Assembly: GCF_014652435.1 (NCBI RefSeq)
Contig: NZ_BMYU01000005.1
Coordinates: 62,001-126,000 of the forward strand
Source: Cognatundibacterium squillarum
Lineage (GTDB): Bacteria; Pseudomonadota; Gammaproteobacteria; Burkholderiales; Burkholderiaceae_D
Reading direction: 5' to 3'
DNA: 64,000 bases
In this document: positions 19,760 to 28,496 of the stretch, in pieces
How the letters are laid out: every line of letters begins with the position of its first letter
Position numbering within the stretch: the first letter of the stretch is position 1
Translations under genes and position numbers: made by a program
The notes under the pieces: generated by a model
What the model was told of the DNA's origin: nothing
The model's database searches: none
Seen by the model: the letters and a program-made list of their open reading frames with translations, nothing else

Positions 19760-20422
19760 ATGAGTCTGAAGTTTCATCCTCAGGAAGTGCCTGCAGATCC
19801 AGTGGCAGATTTTGGTGCCATAGCGTCCGAGCGTTTGCAGTCAGATGCACTGCGTGCCCGTTTTCAGACTTCGCGAATCTGGACACCGGATACCCGTCTG
19901 GATGAGCAGCGCATGCATGAGCAAGCCTTTCGTCCGGCGGCGGTGCTGATTCCTGTGCTTGAGACCGCGGACGGACCGGAAATCGTACTGACGCGCAGAT
20001 CGGCGCAATTGCGGCATCATGCCGGACAAATCAGTTTTCCCGGTGGGCGCTATGAAGACAGTGATGCAGATCTGATTGCCACTGCACTGCGCGAAACCAG
20101 TGAGGAAACCGGTATACCGGAGCACGAAGTGGAAGTGCTCGGCACCTTGCCTTTATATCGCACAGGGACTGGTTATGAAGTCACGCCGGTTGTGGGTTTG
20201 CTGCATTCCGGCGCTATCTGGGCAGGTGATGCTTCGGAGGTAACGGAAATTTTTACCGTACCGCTGCCATTTCTGATGGATGATGCGCACCATTTTTTGC
20301 ATCGCTATGCACTGACGCAGGAGCGGATCCGGCATTTTTATTCCATGCCTTACCACGACTATTTTATCTGGGGCGCCACTGCCGGAATGTTGCGGAATCT
20401 CTACCATTTCCTGCGGGCGTAG
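19760..20422 (+). CDS. CoA-type NUDIX pyrophosphatase (NudL/YeaB-like)
   Basis: 220 residues from ATG 19760. The UPF0035 (NuCoA) motif appears as VLTRRSAQLRHHAGQISFPGG, in pattern LTxRSxxLRxHxGxxxFPGG, running directly into a full NUDIX box GGRYEDSDADLIATALRETSEETGI near residue 95. Family members split CoA and acyl-CoA into 3',5'-ADP and phosphopantetheine. It lies behind the rplS terminator with no clear promoter of its own; limited read-through is possible. Confidence 0.9.
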   Translation: MSLKFHPQEVPADPVADFGAIASERLQSDALRARFQTSRIWTPDTRLDEQRMHEQAFRPAAVLIPVLETADGPEIVLTRRSAQLRHHAGQISFPGGRYEDSDADLIATALRETSEETGIPEHEVEVLGTLPLYRTGTGYEVTPVVGLLHSGAIWAGDASEVTEIFTVPLPFLMDDAHHFLHRYALTQERIRHFYSMPYHDYFIWGATAGMLRNLYHFLRA

Positions 20423-20537
20423 GTTTTTGTCCTGTGTCTCCGGGGCAATGCTTCATAAACCCGGCATTTCGGTTTACACTTGCCGCATTTGCAAACCCTT
20501 GTGCGGCCTGACGAACCGCCCGAATGCCTGACTCATT

Positions 20538-21482
20538 ATGACTTTTATTTCGATTTTGCTGGCATTGCTGATTGAACAAATCAAACCTTTGCGCGTTGAT
20601 AATCCGGTGTATATCCAGATTCAGCAACTGGCGCATAAGATCGAGGAAAGTTTCAATGCGGGTGCGGCTAAACATGGCCGGCTTGGCTGGTGGATCGTGG
20701 TTGGTCTGCTGACAGTACCGACGGCGCTGATTTACTGGCTGTGTATGAAGCTGAACCCGCTGGCCGGTTTGTTGTGGAATGTGTTCATCGTCTACATGAC
20801 ACTGGGTTTCCGTCGCTACAGCCATTACTTCACCTCCATACAACTGGCCCTGAGTGCCGGTGATGACGATGCTGCGCGCCGTCATCTGGCGGAGTGGGCG
20901 CATATTGATACCACGGGCATGGATGTTCCGGAAATTTCCCGCCTTGCCGTTGAGCGCTCTCTGATCGCCACGCACCGCAATGTTTTCGGTGTCTTTTTCT
21001 GGTTCCTGATGCCGGTAGGTCCGGCCTGTGCGGTGATGTACCGCGTTTCTGAATATTTGGCCCGTGCCTGGTCTGAGCCGGAACATATGCGGAATGAAGC
21101 GTTTGGTGAATACGCGCGCAAAGTGTTTTACTGGATAGACTGGTTGCCGGCGCGCCTGACCGCGGTGGCATTCGCGATTGTCGGTAATTTTGAAGATGCA
21201 GTGTATTCCTGGCGGAATTATGCGGATCGCTGGAAAGATGAAGCGATGGGCATCATTTTGTCCGCTGGTGGCGGTGCGCTCGGTGTGCGTCTCGGCGAGC
21301 CTGAAGAGAAAGCGCTGATCATCACTGACGCAGACGCGGAAGATGAAGCCGCGGAAATCGAATCCCAGCCGGGTGCAGAGGCAACACCGCGTTCACTGCA
21401 AAGTGTGGTCGGCCTGGTCTGGCGTGCCTTGTTATTGTGGATGCTGATGCTGGCAATCTTGTCGTTTGCAGTCTGGCTCTGA
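20538..21482 (+). CDS. CobD/CbiB-family membrane protein
   Basis: 314 residues with several membrane segments (about 1-15, 50-95, 155-180, 215-230, 290-314). The start FISILLALLIEQIKPL and the block HLAEWAHIDTTGMDVPEISRLAVERSLIATHRNVFGVFFWF resemble adenosylcobinamide-phosphate synthase CbiB, given here only as motif evidence. No other cobalamin genes lie nearby, and Burkholderiales carry such stand-alone proteins; a role other than cobalamin synthesis (AmpE-like) is possible. A terminator follows. Confidence 0.75.
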   Translation: MTFISILLALLIEQIKPLRVDNPVYIQIQQLAHKIEESFNAGAAKHGRLGWWIVVGLLTVPTALIYWLCMKLNPLAGLLWNVFIVYMTLGFRRYSHYFTSIQLALSAGDDDAARRHLAEWAHIDTTGMDVPEISRLAVERSLIATHRNVFGVFFWFLMPVGPACAVMYRVSEYLARAWSEPEHMRNEAFGEYARKVFYWIDWLPARLTAVAFAIVGNFEDAVYSWRNYADRWKDEAMGIILSAGGGALGVRLGEPEEKALIITDADAEDEAAEIESQPGAEATPRSLQSVVGLVWRALLLWMLMLAILSFAVWL

Positions 21483-21504
21483 GTCAGTTTGGCTTCAGGC
21501 TGAA

Positions 21505-21539
21505 AAGCCGCTCCGGTCCGGAGCGGCTTTTTTGTTTTT
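21505..21539 (+). terminator. Rho-independent terminator after the CobD/CbiB-family gene
   Basis: Ten-base stem AAGCCGCTCC (21505-21514) with GGAGCGGCTT (21520-21529), then a T-rich tract. Confidence 0.85.
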
Positions 21540-22275
21540 GCGCTGACTGACTGGTGTGCAGCAGGGGGGGGCGGAGATGCCTGAATCTGAATGAAGAATG
21601 GGGGAGCCGGCAGCAGGGCACGCCGTTGTTGATGCAATATTCGTCATCATGACTTTTCGAAGTGCCAGGCTTTTCGCCGGCAAGCGGGCAGGTGCTGTGC
21701 AGAAGTCCGCAAAACAGGCCTCCGGCAGTTGTTTCAGCGCGTTTTTCCTGCCCCTGAGCTTGCCTGCGTATCATCTGCGGATGGCCGGTGAAGAGGGAAT
21801 TGCGGTTTGCCGGTGTCAACTCGGGCTTGTTTGCCGTAGTGACGTCTGAATGTCATCGCCCTGTGAATTTTAGTTGTGCAGTGATCATCATGCACTGATT
21901 GCGGAACCCACTGTTTTCGCGGGCGTTCACGCTGCCCTGTGCAGAACTGCGCAAATGACCGGCTTTTTTCCGTGTTTTTTGCACCAAACGCGTGCGTGTA
22001 CTTTGTTTGTCCGGAAAGTCTCAGAAGATTTTTTTTGGAAGCGATGCTCGGTAGCATTCAGCGCCACAGTATGCATAGTCAGTAAAGACGGATGTGTTGC
22101 CGGATTTTTATGATCTGCATTAATCGTGGAATTTGTCAGAAATTGGCAGATGTTGCTGTTATTTTTGTCCGGAAATCCCGTGCGGGCTGACTTTCTTTAC
22201 TGCGCGGCAAAATCGGCTATAGTGGTTAAGCATGCTGTGCCAGCGGCCGGCAGGGTGGAAAATCTGTAAGTCCGG
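21540..22275. other. Gene-free stretch
   Basis: About 740 bases without a reading frame that looks like a real gene on either strand. The short frames present (79-107 residues) show no domain, start site or codon pattern that supports them. A TATAGT at 22218-22223 with a weak TTTACT 16 bases upstream is the only promoter-like signal seen. It could hold a small RNA or decayed DNA. Confidence 0.5.
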
Positions 22276-22305
22276 TTTCGAACTAAGTCTTCTATAAGAT
22301 ATAAT
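22276..22305 (+). promoter_or_regulatory. Possible promoter of the DUF3579 gene
   Basis: TATAAT at 22300-22305 with a weak TTTCGA box at 22276-22281 (18-base spacer), about 80 bases before the start codon. Confidence 0.4.
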
Positions 22306-22383
22306 ATGGAAGTATTTTGAAAGCTGGATATCACATAATGACATTCTGCTTTTTTCAAACCTGCTTCATTGCGAGCCGAGCAC

Positions 22384-22719
22384 ATGGCCGATTCCGACAA
22401 AACACCTTCCAAACCCGTTAAAGAGTTTTTTATTCTGGGTCTGACCAATCAGGGAAAACAGTTTCGCCCGAGTGACTGGGCGGAACGGCTTTGTGGCGCC
22501 ATGTCCTGTTTCAGCCCGGACGGTGGTCGCCACGCCCATTTGAAATATTCCCCCTATGTTCGTCCGATTCTGATGAACGGCGTTCGCTCCGTGGTGGTGA
22601 ATGAAGCCATCCGCGATATCGAACCGATGGCATTTCACTTCGTGCTGAATTTTGCAAAAGATAATGATTTGCAAATTATTGATGCCTGCCTGATTCCTGA
22701 CGACAACAACGCTGGCTGA
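22384..22719 (+). CDS. DUF3579-domain protein
   Basis: 111 residues from ATG 22384. The sequence (EFFILGLTNQGKQFRPSDWAERLCGAM, then CFSPDGGRHAHLKYSPYVRP and RSVVVNEAIRDIEPMAFHFVLNFAKDN) matches my recollection of the DUF3579 family found in betaproteobacteria. Its function is unknown. It is likely cytoplasmic. The next gene begins 66 bases downstream. Confidence 0.85.
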   Translation: MADSDKTPSKPVKEFFILGLTNQGKQFRPSDWAERLCGAMSCFSPDGGRHAHLKYSPYVRPILMNGVRSVVVNEAIRDIEPMAFHFVLNFAKDNDLQIIDACLIPDDNNAG

Positions 22720-22785
22720 TCGCGCCAGCCTCTCCTGCCACTGTGGCATGTGTTACCCTTACATTTTTACTCAGGGGCAGGCACG

Positions 22786-23514
22786 GTGGCGCAACTCATT
22801 CTGGTCCGGCACGGACAAGCTTCTTTCGGTAGTCAGCATTACGATCAGTTGTCTGAGCGCGGATATTTGCAGGCGCAATTGCTGGGCCAATGGTGGAATC
22901 AATGCCAGCGCCCGCCAGCGGCGATAGTCACAGGCAGTATGCAGCGCCATCATCAGACCGCAGAACACTGCGCTGCCGCCTGGTCAGGCAGTGCGCATGC
23001 TGCGCATCTTGCCAGTGAATGGCAAACGGACAGCGACTGGAATGAATTTCACCACCATGAAATTCTTGTGCGCCATATGCCTGCACTGGACGATCCCGCT
23101 GAAAGCCGGGCGATTCTGGCGCAGCCGGATGGAATGCGGACGTTTCAGGGGATTTTCACTGCCGCAATGGAGCGCTGGATTGCCGCACCGGAACAGCATG
23201 ATTACACCGAAAGCTGGCCTGCGTTCCGGCAGCGCGTACAACAAGCCTTAATGAAGCAGATCAGGCAAGTGCAGCAAAGCGGTCAGGATGTGGTGGTGTT
23301 CACGTCCGCAGGTGTGATTACAACGATCGCGCAAATACTGCTCGAGTTTCCGCCACTGCATTTCATGCGCTTAAGCTGGTCTATGGTCAACACCGGCGTC
23401 ACATGCCTGAATACCGCGCCGTCTGATCCATCGCTGCCTGCTGTGATTACCAGTCTGAATCAGGTACCGCATCTGGAATTGAAAAATCAGCCGGATTTGA
23501 TCACCTTCGTCTGA
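22786..23514 (+). CDS. Histidine phosphatase family protein
   Basis: 242 residues from a GTG at 22786, chosen because AGGGG lies 8 bases upstream and the family core begins at once: AQLILVRHGQASFG, with the phosphohistidine in RHG at residue 8-10. Further family features are GSMQRHHQTAEHC near 58 and VVVFTSAGVITTIAQ near 168, where the usual second catalytic His of the SHG motif is replaced by SAG. This may lower or alter activity. It may act on small phosphorylated molecules. Confidence 0.85.
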   Translation: MAQLILVRHGQASFGSQHYDQLSERGYLQAQLLGQWWNQCQRPPAAIVTGSMQRHHQTAEHCAAAWSGSAHAAHLASEWQTDSDWNEFHHHEILVRHMPALDDPAESRAILAQPDGMRTFQGIFTAAMERWIAAPEQHDYTESWPAFRQRVQQALMKQIRQVQQSGQDVVVFTSAGVITTIAQILLEFPPLHFMRLSWSMVNTGVTCLNTAPSDPSLPAVITSLNQVPHLELKNQPDLITFV

Positions 23515-23673
23515 ATATTTCATACAGCGCTTTGTGCATGTGATCAGAATGATGCATATTGCATAATTTACTGCACCGGATAATATGAAAAGCCTGAGTG
23601 CTGCATTCCTGCCGGTGTCATGGCATGCAGCAACTGTTGTCGTCTGTGATTCCATCCCGTCCGGAGGTTTGGT

Positions 23674-25410
23674 ATGCAAGATGCACCCTGGCTTCAACAT
23701 TATCCGGCCGGAATCCCGCGCCATTTGTGTGCGGTCAGACAACATCTGAGCGACTGGTTTGCGCAGATGTGCGAACGCTGGTCAGATCATGCCGCATTAC
23801 AGGCTGGTGGCCGCTGCTGGACTTATGCAGAAATCGCCACGGAAACGGCGCAACTGCGTGATCGTTTGCAGCAGGCAGGGGTGCTGGCAGGGCAGGCGGT
23901 TGGTTTGCTGAGCGGAAATTCTCCGCAGGCCATCTTCAGTTATTTTGCACTGTGGCAATGCGGCGCAGTCGTGGTTCCTTTGTCGCCGCTCGATGCACCT
24001 CAGCAACTGGCGCGCAAACTGCAGGACAGTCAGGCGGTCTTTGTCCTGACGCAAAATCTCACTCCGTTCATTTCTGCACTGCTGCAGATTGCTGACAGCA
24101 GTGGCTTGCAGGCAGTGCTGGTGCAGGATGTCTGTGCATGTGCTGCTGATCCGCTGTCAGCAAGACAGCAATTGCAGACTGCCGGTTTGCTGGCGGAACT
24201 GCCGTCACATACGCTGTTCCGAACTTTGCCTGATGTTTGCGCTGCTGCGGGTGCGCTGATCCGCCACGATGACAGCGAACAGCCAGCGCTGATTCAGTAC
24301 ACCGGCGGTACGACAGGTGAACCGAAAGGTGCGCTGCTGACGCACAGCAACTTACTCAGTGCCTGCGAGCAATTACTGGCAACGACCCGTACTGAACCGC
24401 CGGTATTGCGGCTCGGCCAGGAGCGCCTGCTGCTGGTCTTGCCGGTATTTCATATTTATGCACTGACGGCAGGCATTTTGCTTGCGCTGTCTGCCGGTGC
24501 GGAAATCATCCTGCATGCGCGTTTTGATGCAGATGCGGTCTTGCAAGATTTACTGAAGAAACAGGTCAGTATATTCCCCGGTGTACCGACCATGTATGCG
24601 GGACTGATGATGCATCCGCAGGCAGAAAGGCTGCGTCAGTGTCATTTGCGGTTCTGCTGTTCCGGCGGGGCGCCGCTGCCGCATGTTCTGGCAGAGCGGT
24701 TTGCGGCCGTCAGTGCCTGTCGTTTGCTGGAAGGCTGGGGCATGACTGAAGCAGGACCGTCCGGCACGTTTACGCCGCGTACCGGTGCAGTGCGCGCAGG
24801 TTCTTGTGGTTTGCCGGTGCCGGGGCTGGCGCTGAAGATTGTACGTCTGGGTGCGCCGGATATCACCGAAGCTACCGGTACCAAGGGCGAAATCTGCATC
24901 AGCGGCCCAAACGTGATTCGTCAGTACTGGAGACGGCCACCTGATGCTGACAGTTTTACAGCGGACGGCTATTTGCGGACCGGTGATATCGGTTATCTGG
25001 ATCAGGATGGTTATCTTTACATCGTGGATCGCTGCAAAGATATGCTGATCACTGGCGGTATGAATGTTTATCCGCGTCTGATTGAAGAAGCGATATACCG
25101 TCATCCGGATGTGGCAGAAGTCATGGTCATCGGCATGCCGGATCCTTACCGCGGGCAGCTGGCACGTGCCGGTATTGTGATGAAGCCGGGGTGTTCTCCG
25201 CTAAGCTTATCGGACTTAAGATCATTTTTAAGCCCTGTTCTCGGAAAGCATGAATTACCTGCACAACTGGTGATACGCAGCAGTCTGCCAAAAACTGCGA
25301 TCGGAAAGTTGTCAAAAAAAGACTTTCTGGCTGAGGAACTGGCGAATACTGCCGTAACAGCTGACACGCTGACTGGACCGCCCACTACAGCTACCCGCGA
25401 GGCCGACTGA
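23674..25410 (+). CDS. AMP-dependent acyl-CoA synthetase/ligase
   Basis: Activates a carboxylic acid to acyl-AMP and then to a thioester. The 578 residues carry the P-loop-like motif QYTGGTTGEPKGALLTH near residue 210, GWGMTEAGPSG near 352, the hinge motif GDIGYLDQDGYLYIVDRCKDM near 435, GGMNVYPRLIEE, and the catalytic lysine region KTAIGKLSKKD near 548. Long- or medium-chain fatty acid is the likely substrate class. The ATG follows a perfect GGAGG site. An ATP-grasp gene lies 167 bases downstream. Confidence 0.9.
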   Translation: MQDAPWLQHYPAGIPRHLCAVRQHLSDWFAQMCERWSDHAALQAGGRCWTYAEIATETAQLRDRLQQAGVLAGQAVGLLSGNSPQAIFSYFALWQCGAVVVPLSPLDAPQQLARKLQDSQAVFVLTQNLTPFISALLQIADSSGLQAVLVQDVCACAADPLSARQQLQTAGLLAELPSHTLFRTLPDVCAAAGALIRHDDSEQPALIQYTGGTTGEPKGALLTHSNLLSACEQLLATTRTEPPVLRLGQERLLLVLPVFHIYALTAGILLALSAGAEIILHARFDADAVLQDLLKKQVSIFPGVPTMYAGLMMHPQAERLRQCHLRFCCSGGAPLPHVLAERFAAVSACRLLEGWGMTEAGPSGTFTPRTGAVRAGSCGLPVPGLALKIVRLGAPDITEATGTKGEICISGPNVIRQYWRRPPDADSFTADGYLRTGDIGYLDQDGYLYIVDRCKDMLITGGMNVYPRLIEEAIYRHPDVAEVMVIGMPDPYRGQLARAGIVMKPGCSPLSLSDLRSFLSPVLGKHELPAQLVIRSSLPKTAIGKLSKKDFLAEELANTAVTADTLTGPPTTATREAD

Positions 25411-25577
25411 GCAGGGAAAAAGACGCGCAGAGGAAAAGTGGTCTTCCCACAGGCTGGAAATCAGTCTTTCAGCGGGTATTTGCAATGGTAAAAAACAAAT
25501 TTTTGTGATGTATTTGTCATTAAAAGAACAGATGGTCGGTGTTACAGTCTGATCTGTTTTATTCAACTGGTTGACGT

Positions 25578-26720
25578 ATGTTGCCCGCTTTACCCGCAGC
25601 CGTTGCTCCACGTATTCTGATTCTCAGTCAAGCTTGCTGGGAGGGCTTGTCACGCCTGCCGGCGATGCTGCATGCAGCCGGTGCATCCGTTGAAGTGTTT
25701 GGCCCGGCCGGAAATTATCCTTCGCTGTCACGCCATGTGACCGCCAGCCATTGCGCACCGGCTGCGATGGATGCTTACCTGCAGGCTTTGCAGGAATTTC
25801 TGGCGAAAACAGCGCCTCACGACTGGATTGTGATCGGTGACGACACCCTGTGGTATGCGCTGGCAGCGCATCGCACGCAAAGCTGGGTACAGGATGTGAT
25901 TCAGCATGCGGTGCCTTTGACCTCACTGGATATGGTGGTTTCTAAAATAAATTTTTCAGAAAAATGTATTGCTGCCGGTATTCGGATGCCGGCATTTCGA
26001 GTCTGCCATAATCTTGCCGAAGCGCAGGATGCCGCTGCTGTGCTGGGCTTTCCGCTTGTCTTAAAAGAGGCGCAGGGATATGCGGGCTTATCGGTGCAGA
26101 TACTGCATACGCCGGAAAGTCTGGCGGCGGCAGATTTTTCTGAACCACGCATTGTGCAGGCATTTATCCGTGGGAAAACCCTGAGTGCTTGTGCTTTGTA
26201 TCAGCACGGCGTGCTGGCGGGGATGTTTTCCTATTACCGCAGCCGTACCTGGGGCAGCCTCGGTCCTTCTGCTGCAATTCGTTTTAAAGTGTTTGACGGC
26301 TTAACCGAGATGGCGCAGAAGCTCGGGCAGCTCAGCGGATTTCATGGTTTGTGCGGGCTGGATCTGATCGAATCCGAAGAGGACGGGAAATGGTATTTGC
26401 TGGAGCAGAATTTCCGGCCGACCCTGACGATGGATGCCGGGCATCTGGCTGGCGCAGATCTGACCGGATTGCTGCCACTGTTATGGTCGGAGCGCAGTCT
26501 GCCGGCAAATTTGCCCCGCCTTCAAAATCCGGCGTCTGGTCAGCTGGAAGCATTGTTCCCGCAAGACTTTTTCCGCGCGATTGATGAGCGGCGTGCCCTG
26601 CAGATTGCATGCTGGCTGTTGCGCCCGTGGCGCTGGCGCTGGCAGGAGCCGGCAATTATGGCGCTGAATCTGCGTATCGCAATGCGCAAACTATTTAATA
26701 GTCAGCACGGTACGGTGTAA
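25578..26720 (+). CDS. ATP-grasp domain protein, function unknown
   Basis: 380 residues. After an N-terminal Rossmann-like region (RILILSQACWEGLSRLP) comes an ATP-grasp core: SKINFSEKCIAAGIRMPAF, the ATP-binding strands GFPLVLKEAQGYAGLSVQIL, VQAFIRGKTLSACALYQHG, and the metal-binding GLCGLDLIESEEDGKWYLLEQNFRP near residue 270 (E and N in EQNFRP). It resembles carbamoyl-phosphate synthase-like and peptide-ligase members. It probably joins a carboxylate to an amine, but neither substrate can be named. No ribosome site stands out before the ATG. Confidence 0.75.
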   Translation: MLPALPAAVAPRILILSQACWEGLSRLPAMLHAAGASVEVFGPAGNYPSLSRHVTASHCAPAAMDAYLQALQEFLAKTAPHDWIVIGDDTLWYALAAHRTQSWVQDVIQHAVPLTSLDMVVSKINFSEKCIAAGIRMPAFRVCHNLAEAQDAAAVLGFPLVLKEAQGYAGLSVQILHTPESLAAADFSEPRIVQAFIRGKTLSACALYQHGVLAGMFSYYRSRTWGSLGPSAAIRFKVFDGLTEMAQKLGQLSGFHGLCGLDLIESEEDGKWYLLEQNFRPTLTMDAGHLAGADLTGLLPLLWSERSLPANLPRLQNPASGQLEALFPQDFFRAIDERRALQIACWLLRPWRWRWQEPAIMALNLRIAMRKLFNSQHGTV

Positions 26721-26738
26721 GCCACTCAGTGGTTACGC

Positions 26739-27344
26739 TTACAGCCAGCCCTGATCCCGTGCCAGACGGAAGGCATCGACCCGGTTTTTCGCCTGCAATT
26801 TGCTGATAGCTTCCGATAAATAGTTTCTTACCGTACCTTCAGATAAAAACAAACGCTTTGCAATATCTGCATTGCTTGCGCCTTCACCCGCCAGACGCAG
26901 AATTTGCCGTTCGCGTTCGTTCAGTGGATCCGCTGCCGCGCCCCAGCTTTCCACGGCCAGTTCCGGCGCAATCGCTTTGCCGCCTGCGTGCACAGTACGG
27001 ATTGCTGCCGCCAGCGTTTCTGCCGGAGCATCTTTCAGCATATAACCACGCACACCGCTTGCCAGTGCACGGCGCAGAAATCCGCTGCGGGCAAATGTGG
27101 TCAGCACAATGACTTTGACCGTGCTGCGCGCAGTATGCAGTTCTGCCGCCAGATCCAGTCCGCTCATGTGCGGCATTTCGATATCCGTAATCAGGATATC
27201 CGGCTGCAGTGTCTGGCAAAGCTGCAATGCCTCTTTACCGTCTTTTGCCTGCGCAAGCACATCAATATCATCTTCCAGTTTCAGCAGTGCCGCCAGTGCA
27301 CCGGCGACCAGTGCCTGATCTTCGGCTAATAAAATACGTATCAT
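26739..27344 (-). CDS. NarL/DesR-type response regulator
   Basis: 201 residues from ATG 27344, which overlaps the stop of the kinase gene by four bases. The receiver has E8-D9 and the phosphoacceptor Asp54 in LITDIEMPHMSG; the LuxR-type helix-turn-helix spans about residues 138-200 (LNERERQILRLAGEGASNADIAKRL, then SEGTVRNYLSEAISKL in motif form). It resembles DesR regulators of membrane-fluidity systems. Its targets are unknown; it is convergent to the ATP-grasp gene. Confidence 0.92.
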   Translation of the reverse strand: MIRILLAEDQALVAGALAALLKLEDDIDVLAQAKDGKEALQLCQTLQPDILITDIEMPHMSGLDLAAELHTARSTVKVIVLTTFARSGFLRRALASGVRGYMLKDAPAETLAAAIRTVHAGGKAIAPELAVESWGAAADPLNERERQILRLAGEGASNADIAKRLFLSEGTVRNYLSEAISKLQAKNRVDAFRLARDQGWL

Positions 27345-28435
27345 GCAAAGTCCTTTGCTAAAGTGGCGCGAATTTCCCACTGTTCTTCGCAGCGAATATC
27401 AATATTTCCGTTCAGAGAAGCCAGTCGTTCACGCATGCCGCGCAAACCATTACCGTCGCGAACTGGCTGATGCTGTGCATCCTGCGGTAAATCGTTACAA
27501 ATACTCAGCACCCATTGCGCAGCCTGTTGTTCAAGACGGATATGGCATTGTGTTGCTTTTCCATGGCGCAGAATATTGGTTGCTGCCTCACGCAGCAGTA
27601 AAGCCAGTATGTTTTCAGTCGCAGCGGATAATGCGGGGAAGTTTGCGGGCATTTGGATCTGACATTGCACACCGGAAGATTCCAGCGTTGCGCAAGCCTG
27701 ACGCAACTCATGCGCGAATCCGGTGGAGCGGTAGCCGGTAATTGCTGCTCGTACTTCTGCCAGTGCATCGCGCGCCGTTTTTTCCACATCCCGGATTTCC
27801 TGTTCGGCCTGTTCCGGCGCACGCTGCATCAGCTTACGTGCAAGCTCTGCTTTTAAGGCGATCACCGATAAACTGTGTCCCAGCAGATCATGCATATCCC
27901 TTGCGATCCGTTCACGTTCTGCAATGGTCGCCAGATATTCAACTTCTTCCTGCTTGCGCAGCAGATCCTCTTTACTGCGCAGCATTTTTTCACCAATGAC
28001 GGCACTGACGCCGGCAGTGGTGCCGAACAAGAGTGCAGGGATCCAGAAAAACGACTGCAGGTTCAGCAGCAGTGTACATGTGATGATCAGCAGACCGGCA
28101 AATCCCAGTGTCTGATACGCCCTGCGCTCCGGCGTGATGCGGCTCGCCATCGCTGCAGCGAAGATGCAAAAAGTGGAACCGCCGCCATTCCACGGCGCCC
28201 AGATCAGGCCCAGCGCCAGTGTTGCAAACACGCACGCCATCAAGCGCTTTCCGGTGCTGTTGAAACTCAGAAAATACACCGGTAAGAAGACACAGATACT
28301 CAGCAATATCAGCCCGATTTCTGTCATGTCCATACGGGTGTAGAGGGCTTTCCAGCCAAAGATTACCAGCGACAACAGCCAGAAATACGGTGCTTTACCG
28401 TAGCGCTCAGGAATCAGAGGAGAGGGCAGGTGCAT
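27341..28435 (-). CDS. DesK-type sensor histidine kinase
   Basis: 364 residues. Five or six hydrophobic segments fill the first ~145 residues with very short loops, as in DesK. A HisKA_3 dimerisation domain follows (ERERIARDMHDLLGHSLSVI, His in MHD near residue 182) and a HATPase_c with LLREAATNILRHGKA and DGNGLRGMRERL near the end. It forms a coupled pair with the regulator (ATGA overlap). The stimulus may concern the membrane, by family analogy only. Confidence 0.92.
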   Translation of the reverse strand: MHLPSPLIPERYGKAPYFWLLSLVIFGWKALYTRMDMTEIGLILLSICVFLPVYFLSFNSTGKRLMACVFATLALGLIWAPWNGGGSTFCIFAAAMASRITPERRAYQTLGFAGLLIITCTLLLNLQSFFWIPALLFGTTAGVSAVIGEKMLRSKEDLLRKQEEVEYLATIAERERIARDMHDLLGHSLSVIALKAELARKLMQRAPEQAEQEIRDVEKTARDALAEVRAAITGYRSTGFAHELRQACATLESSGVQCQIQMPANFPALSAATENILALLLREAATNILRHGKATQCHIRLEQQAAQWVLSICNDLPQDAQHQPVRDGNGLRGMRERLASLNGNIDIRCEEQWEIRATLAKDFA

Positions 28436-28456
28436 ACAGCGTTATCCTTATCATTG

Positions 28457-28485
28457 CAAAAAAGAGCAGGCATCGTTGCCTGCTC
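28457..28485 (-). terminator. Rho-independent terminator of the amidohydrolase gene
   Basis: Minus-strand stem GAGCAGGC/GCCTGCTC (arms 28478-28485 and 28464-28471) with a six-base loop, then a T run (28463-28457 in reverse). Confidence 0.85.
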
Positions 28486-28496
28486 CTGTGCCGGCA

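Noticed and set aside
20538..21482. Cobalamin biosynthesis locus
   Set aside because: Only one CobD/CbiB-family gene is present, with no other cobalamin gene in the window.
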